A stretch of 5,924 bases of DNA, taken from positions 1 through 5,924 of the forward strand of contig PMKW01000092.1 in NCBI GenBank assembly GCA_003157895.1, read 5' to 3'. Under the pieces are notes generated by a model. That model ran no database searches. It was not told the origin of the DNA and was given only the letters and a program-made list of their open reading frames with translations. Shown here piece after piece: positions 4,587-5,924 of this stretch. The position numbers and the translations under genes were made by a program. This stretch comes from Methanoregula sp. (GTDB lineage: Archaea; Halobacteriota; Methanomicrobia; Methanomicrobiales; Methanospirillaceae). Positions within the stretch are counted from its first letter, which is position 1; every line of letters starts with the position of its first letter.

Positions 4587-5288
4587 TCAGCACCCAAGGT
4601 TCCATACTGCCTGGTTCTGATAGTCTAGGTTACCTGCCACATAGGTAGTGCCAGGAGAGAACGATGCTGGTATCTCATAGATGAGATAACCAGCTGCCAG
4701 GTTACTTTCGCCGGGATTAATACCCCAAAGGGTCCCGCCATGGGTCCCTCCCTGCCCGACCTGGTTGGTATATTGTTTCCCGCTCACCTGGTCAATGACC
4801 ACATCAGAACTGTGGACGGATGAATAATTGTACATCTTCCCGTCGCTATATACAACAAACTGATTTGCTGAAGGAGCGTGCATGGCCTGAGTCCCGATAT
4901 ACTTTACGCGGATGAATATGAACAGGAAGGTGTTTCCTTCTTTGGGTTTCTCCATGTTATACCCATTCTGCAGCTCCAGGGGCTGCGAGGCAGCAGCCTG
5001 TTCGCGGGGACTGTTCCATGACGAGGATGTCCAGTTGTAGTACGGCCTTATCTCATACTGGTATACGGTTGCAGACGCCTGTCCGTTCCCGCTCCCGAAG
5101 TAGGCATACTGGTTCAGGCCCAGAGCATTGGGAAAGGGTACTGCGGTCAGGTTTGGCGACAGGATCGCCACGGTGTTCGCAGGAGACGGTGTCTGTGTCT
5201 GGACCGACTGGGATAAACTTGTGCATCCCGAGAAGAGGAGCACGAAGAATAAAAGGCAAAAAGCGGTAATAGTAAAAAAATATTTCAT
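4587..5288 (-). CDS. Secreted lipoprotein with DUF4352-like C-terminal domain
   Basis: 233 residues. Residues 1-22 are a lipoprotein signal with hydrophobic core FCLLFFVLLF and lipobox FSGC, so C22 should be lipidated. A Ser/Thr/Pro linker (23-58) follows, then a region rich in Tyr, Trp and N-glycosylation sequons (NWTSS, NYSS). The C-terminal part, about 111-230 (NTFLFIFIRVKYIG, NQFVVYSDGK, NPGESNLAAGYLIYEIP), has the beta-sandwich pattern of DUF4352 (telokin-like) domains found in many archaeal and Gram-positive lipoproteins. No catalytic motif is visible; a binding or envelope role is inference. The start is firm: GGAGG (5294-5298) lies five bases upstream and the lipobox is correctly placed. 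A close paralogue lies upstream on the same strand, about 80 percent identical over the shared part by hand count. The protein ends in an unusual final cysteine (NLGC) that the paralogue lacks. Confidence 0.92.
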   Translation of the reverse strand: MKYFFTITAFCLLFFVLLFSGCTSLSQSVQTQTPSPANTVAILSPNLTAVPFPNALGLNQYAYFGSGNGQASATVYQYEIRPYYNWTSSSWNSPREQAAASQPLELQNGYNMEKPKEGNTFLFIFIRVKYIGTQAMHAPSANQFVVYSDGKMYNYSSVHSSDVVIDQVSGKQYTNQVGQGGTHGGTLWGINPGESNLAAGYLIYEIPASFSPGTTYVAGNLDYQNQAVWNLGC

Positions 5289-5482
5289 ATAATCCTCCGC
5301 TCACAGGGATTGTGCAGGAATTTTTGCAGGAAGCAGCTGCTAAAGAAGGATATCCAGTACATGCCGGGATGAATGGATCGTCCACAAGATCTGCAATCCT
5401 GCGGGAAAGTGAGAGGAAATCCCCGGCCGGTTCCAACAGAAAACCGGTGAGAATAAAAGGAGAGTAACGGGGACATTCACCA
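5289..5482 (-). other. Gap between the tandem lipoprotein genes
   Basis: This gap of 194 bases has no clear TATA box close to the downstream lipoprotein start and no long T tract after the upstream paralogue, so the two genes may be co-transcribed. CCGGTT (5427-5432) and AACCGG (5442-5447) form a six-base-pair inverted repeat. CCTTTTATTC (minus strand, 5460-5451) could be a weak TATA box or weak terminator. A 63-codon minus-strand frame fills the gap (ATG 5476, stop overlapping the next ATG), but its Ser/Phe/Cys/Arg-rich product looks non-coding. Confidence 0.5.
5294..5298 (-). promoter_or_regulatory. Ribosome binding site of the lipoprotein gene
   Basis: On the minus strand GGAGG precedes the ATG with a five-base spacer (ATTAT). 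It is the strongest ribosome site in the window. Confidence 0.85.
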
Positions 5483-5924
5483 TCAACCCAGTTTCCAAAT
5501 TGCTGTGTTCTGGTAGTCGAGGTTACTCATCACATACGTCTTCTCCGGGGAGAACGAGACCGGTATCTCATAGATGAGATAACCCTCTGCCTGGTTACTT
5601 TCGCCGGGCTGGATATACCCGACGCTCCTGTCCTGCCCGAACAGGTAATCATATTGTTTCCCGCTCACCTGGTCAATGACCACATCGGAACTATGGACAG
5701 ATGAATAATTGTAAATCTTGCCATCACTATACACAACAAACTGATTTGCTGAAGGAGCACGCACGGTCTGATTCCCGATATTCTCTACACGGATGAATAT
5801 GAACAGGAAGGTGTTTCCTTCCTTCGGTTTCTCCATGTTATATCCATTCTGCAGTTCCAGTGGCTTCGAGGCTGCAGCCTGTTCGCGGGGGCTGTTCCAT
5901 GACGAGGATGTCCAGTTGTAGTAC
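5483..5924 (-). CDS. Tandem paralogue of the lipoprotein, C-terminal part (runs off right edge)
   Basis: The frame stays open from the window edge to the TGA at 5485-5483, giving 146 visible codons. It begins at YYNWTSSSWNSPREQ, which matches residue 83 onward of the downstream lipoprotein, so the true start and signal peptide lie outside. A shorter start at the internal Met (5836) would split a conserved block and is not credible. The visible part contains the same DUF4352-like domain. Differences cluster in one loop, where GQDRSVGYIQ replaces a longer Gly/Thr-rich loop (four residues fewer), and in the last 25 residues. It ends WKLG without the final cysteine. I infer a secreted lipoprotein by homology with its neighbour; the lipobox itself is not seen. 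Confidence 0.9.
   Translation of the reverse strand, partial: YYNWTSSSWNSPREQAAASKPLELQNGYNMEKPKEGNTFLFIFIRVENIGNQTVRAPSANQFVVYSDGKIYNYSSVHSSDVVIDQVSGKQYDYLFGQDRSVGYIQPGESNQAEGYLIYEIPVSFSPEKTYVMSNLDYQNTAIWKLG

Larger units (their letters stand above)
4587..5924 (-). repeat. Tandem gene duplication (4587-5043 and 5483-5924)
   Basis: The two lipoprotein genes align along the whole visible part of the right copy. Identical runs include 4770-4805 with 5651-5686 (36 bases) and 5011-5043 with 5892-5924 (33 bases, continuing off the edge), separated by clearly diverged blocks. The 3' flanks and the spacer do not match, so only the coding unit is shared. Confidence 0.9.

Noticed and set aside
5018..5436. 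Frames overlapping the lipoprotein start on both strands (plus 83 codons, minus 127 codons)
   Set aside because: They run out of frame across a clear signal peptide and lipobox gene with a strong ribosome site.

Overview
This looks like a chromosomal fragment of a methanogenic euryarchaeon, most likely order Methanomicrobiales (Methanoregula-like). That is an inference from style, not a database match. The signs are archaeal signals in front of genes (TATA-like boxes, GGTGA and AGGTG ribosome binding sites, poly-T terminators), a multi-PAS sensor protein, a surface PEGA-repeat protein, tandem secreted lipoproteins, and a codon mix rich in AGG, CGG, ATC and CTC at moderate GC. I see no tRNA, rRNA, CRISPR array, transposase or phage structural gene.

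Layout. 1-830 (minus) is the N-terminal 276 residues of a PAS-PAS signalling protein whose output domain lies off the left edge. 831-1121 is a divergent promoter region. 1122-1328 (plus) is a small one-helix membrane protein of unknown function. 1482-2633 (plus) is an exported four-repeat PEGA protein with a C-terminal membrane anchor, apparently read from a leaderless or nearly leaderless mRNA. 2634-3243 is a 610-base gap with no convincing protein gene, but with poly-T tracts, inverted repeats and a candidate small RNA at about 2730-2792. 3244-4365 (plus) is a tight operon of three small membrane proteins. The first resembles the ElaB/YqjD (DUF883) family, the second has the two-helix build of YqjE-like (holin superfamily III, DUF1469) proteins, and the third carries another DUF883-like membrane segment plus a second hydrophobic stretch. 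4366-4586 is a convergent gap with a terminator for each strand. 4587-5288 (minus) is a complete lipoprotein gene. 5483-5924 (minus) is the 3' part of a close tandem paralogue that runs off the right edge.

How the parts relate. Most products act at or outside the membrane: a sensor, a surface repeat protein, a set of membrane-anchored helical proteins and secreted lipoproteins. This suggests an envelope or stress-related neighbourhood. The clearest functional unit is the three-gene yqjDE-like operon, joined by a 1-base and a 14-base gene overlap. A shared 13-base motif lies just upstream of the putative promoters of both the 68-residue gene and the PEGA gene, in opposite orientations, so those two genes may share a regulator.
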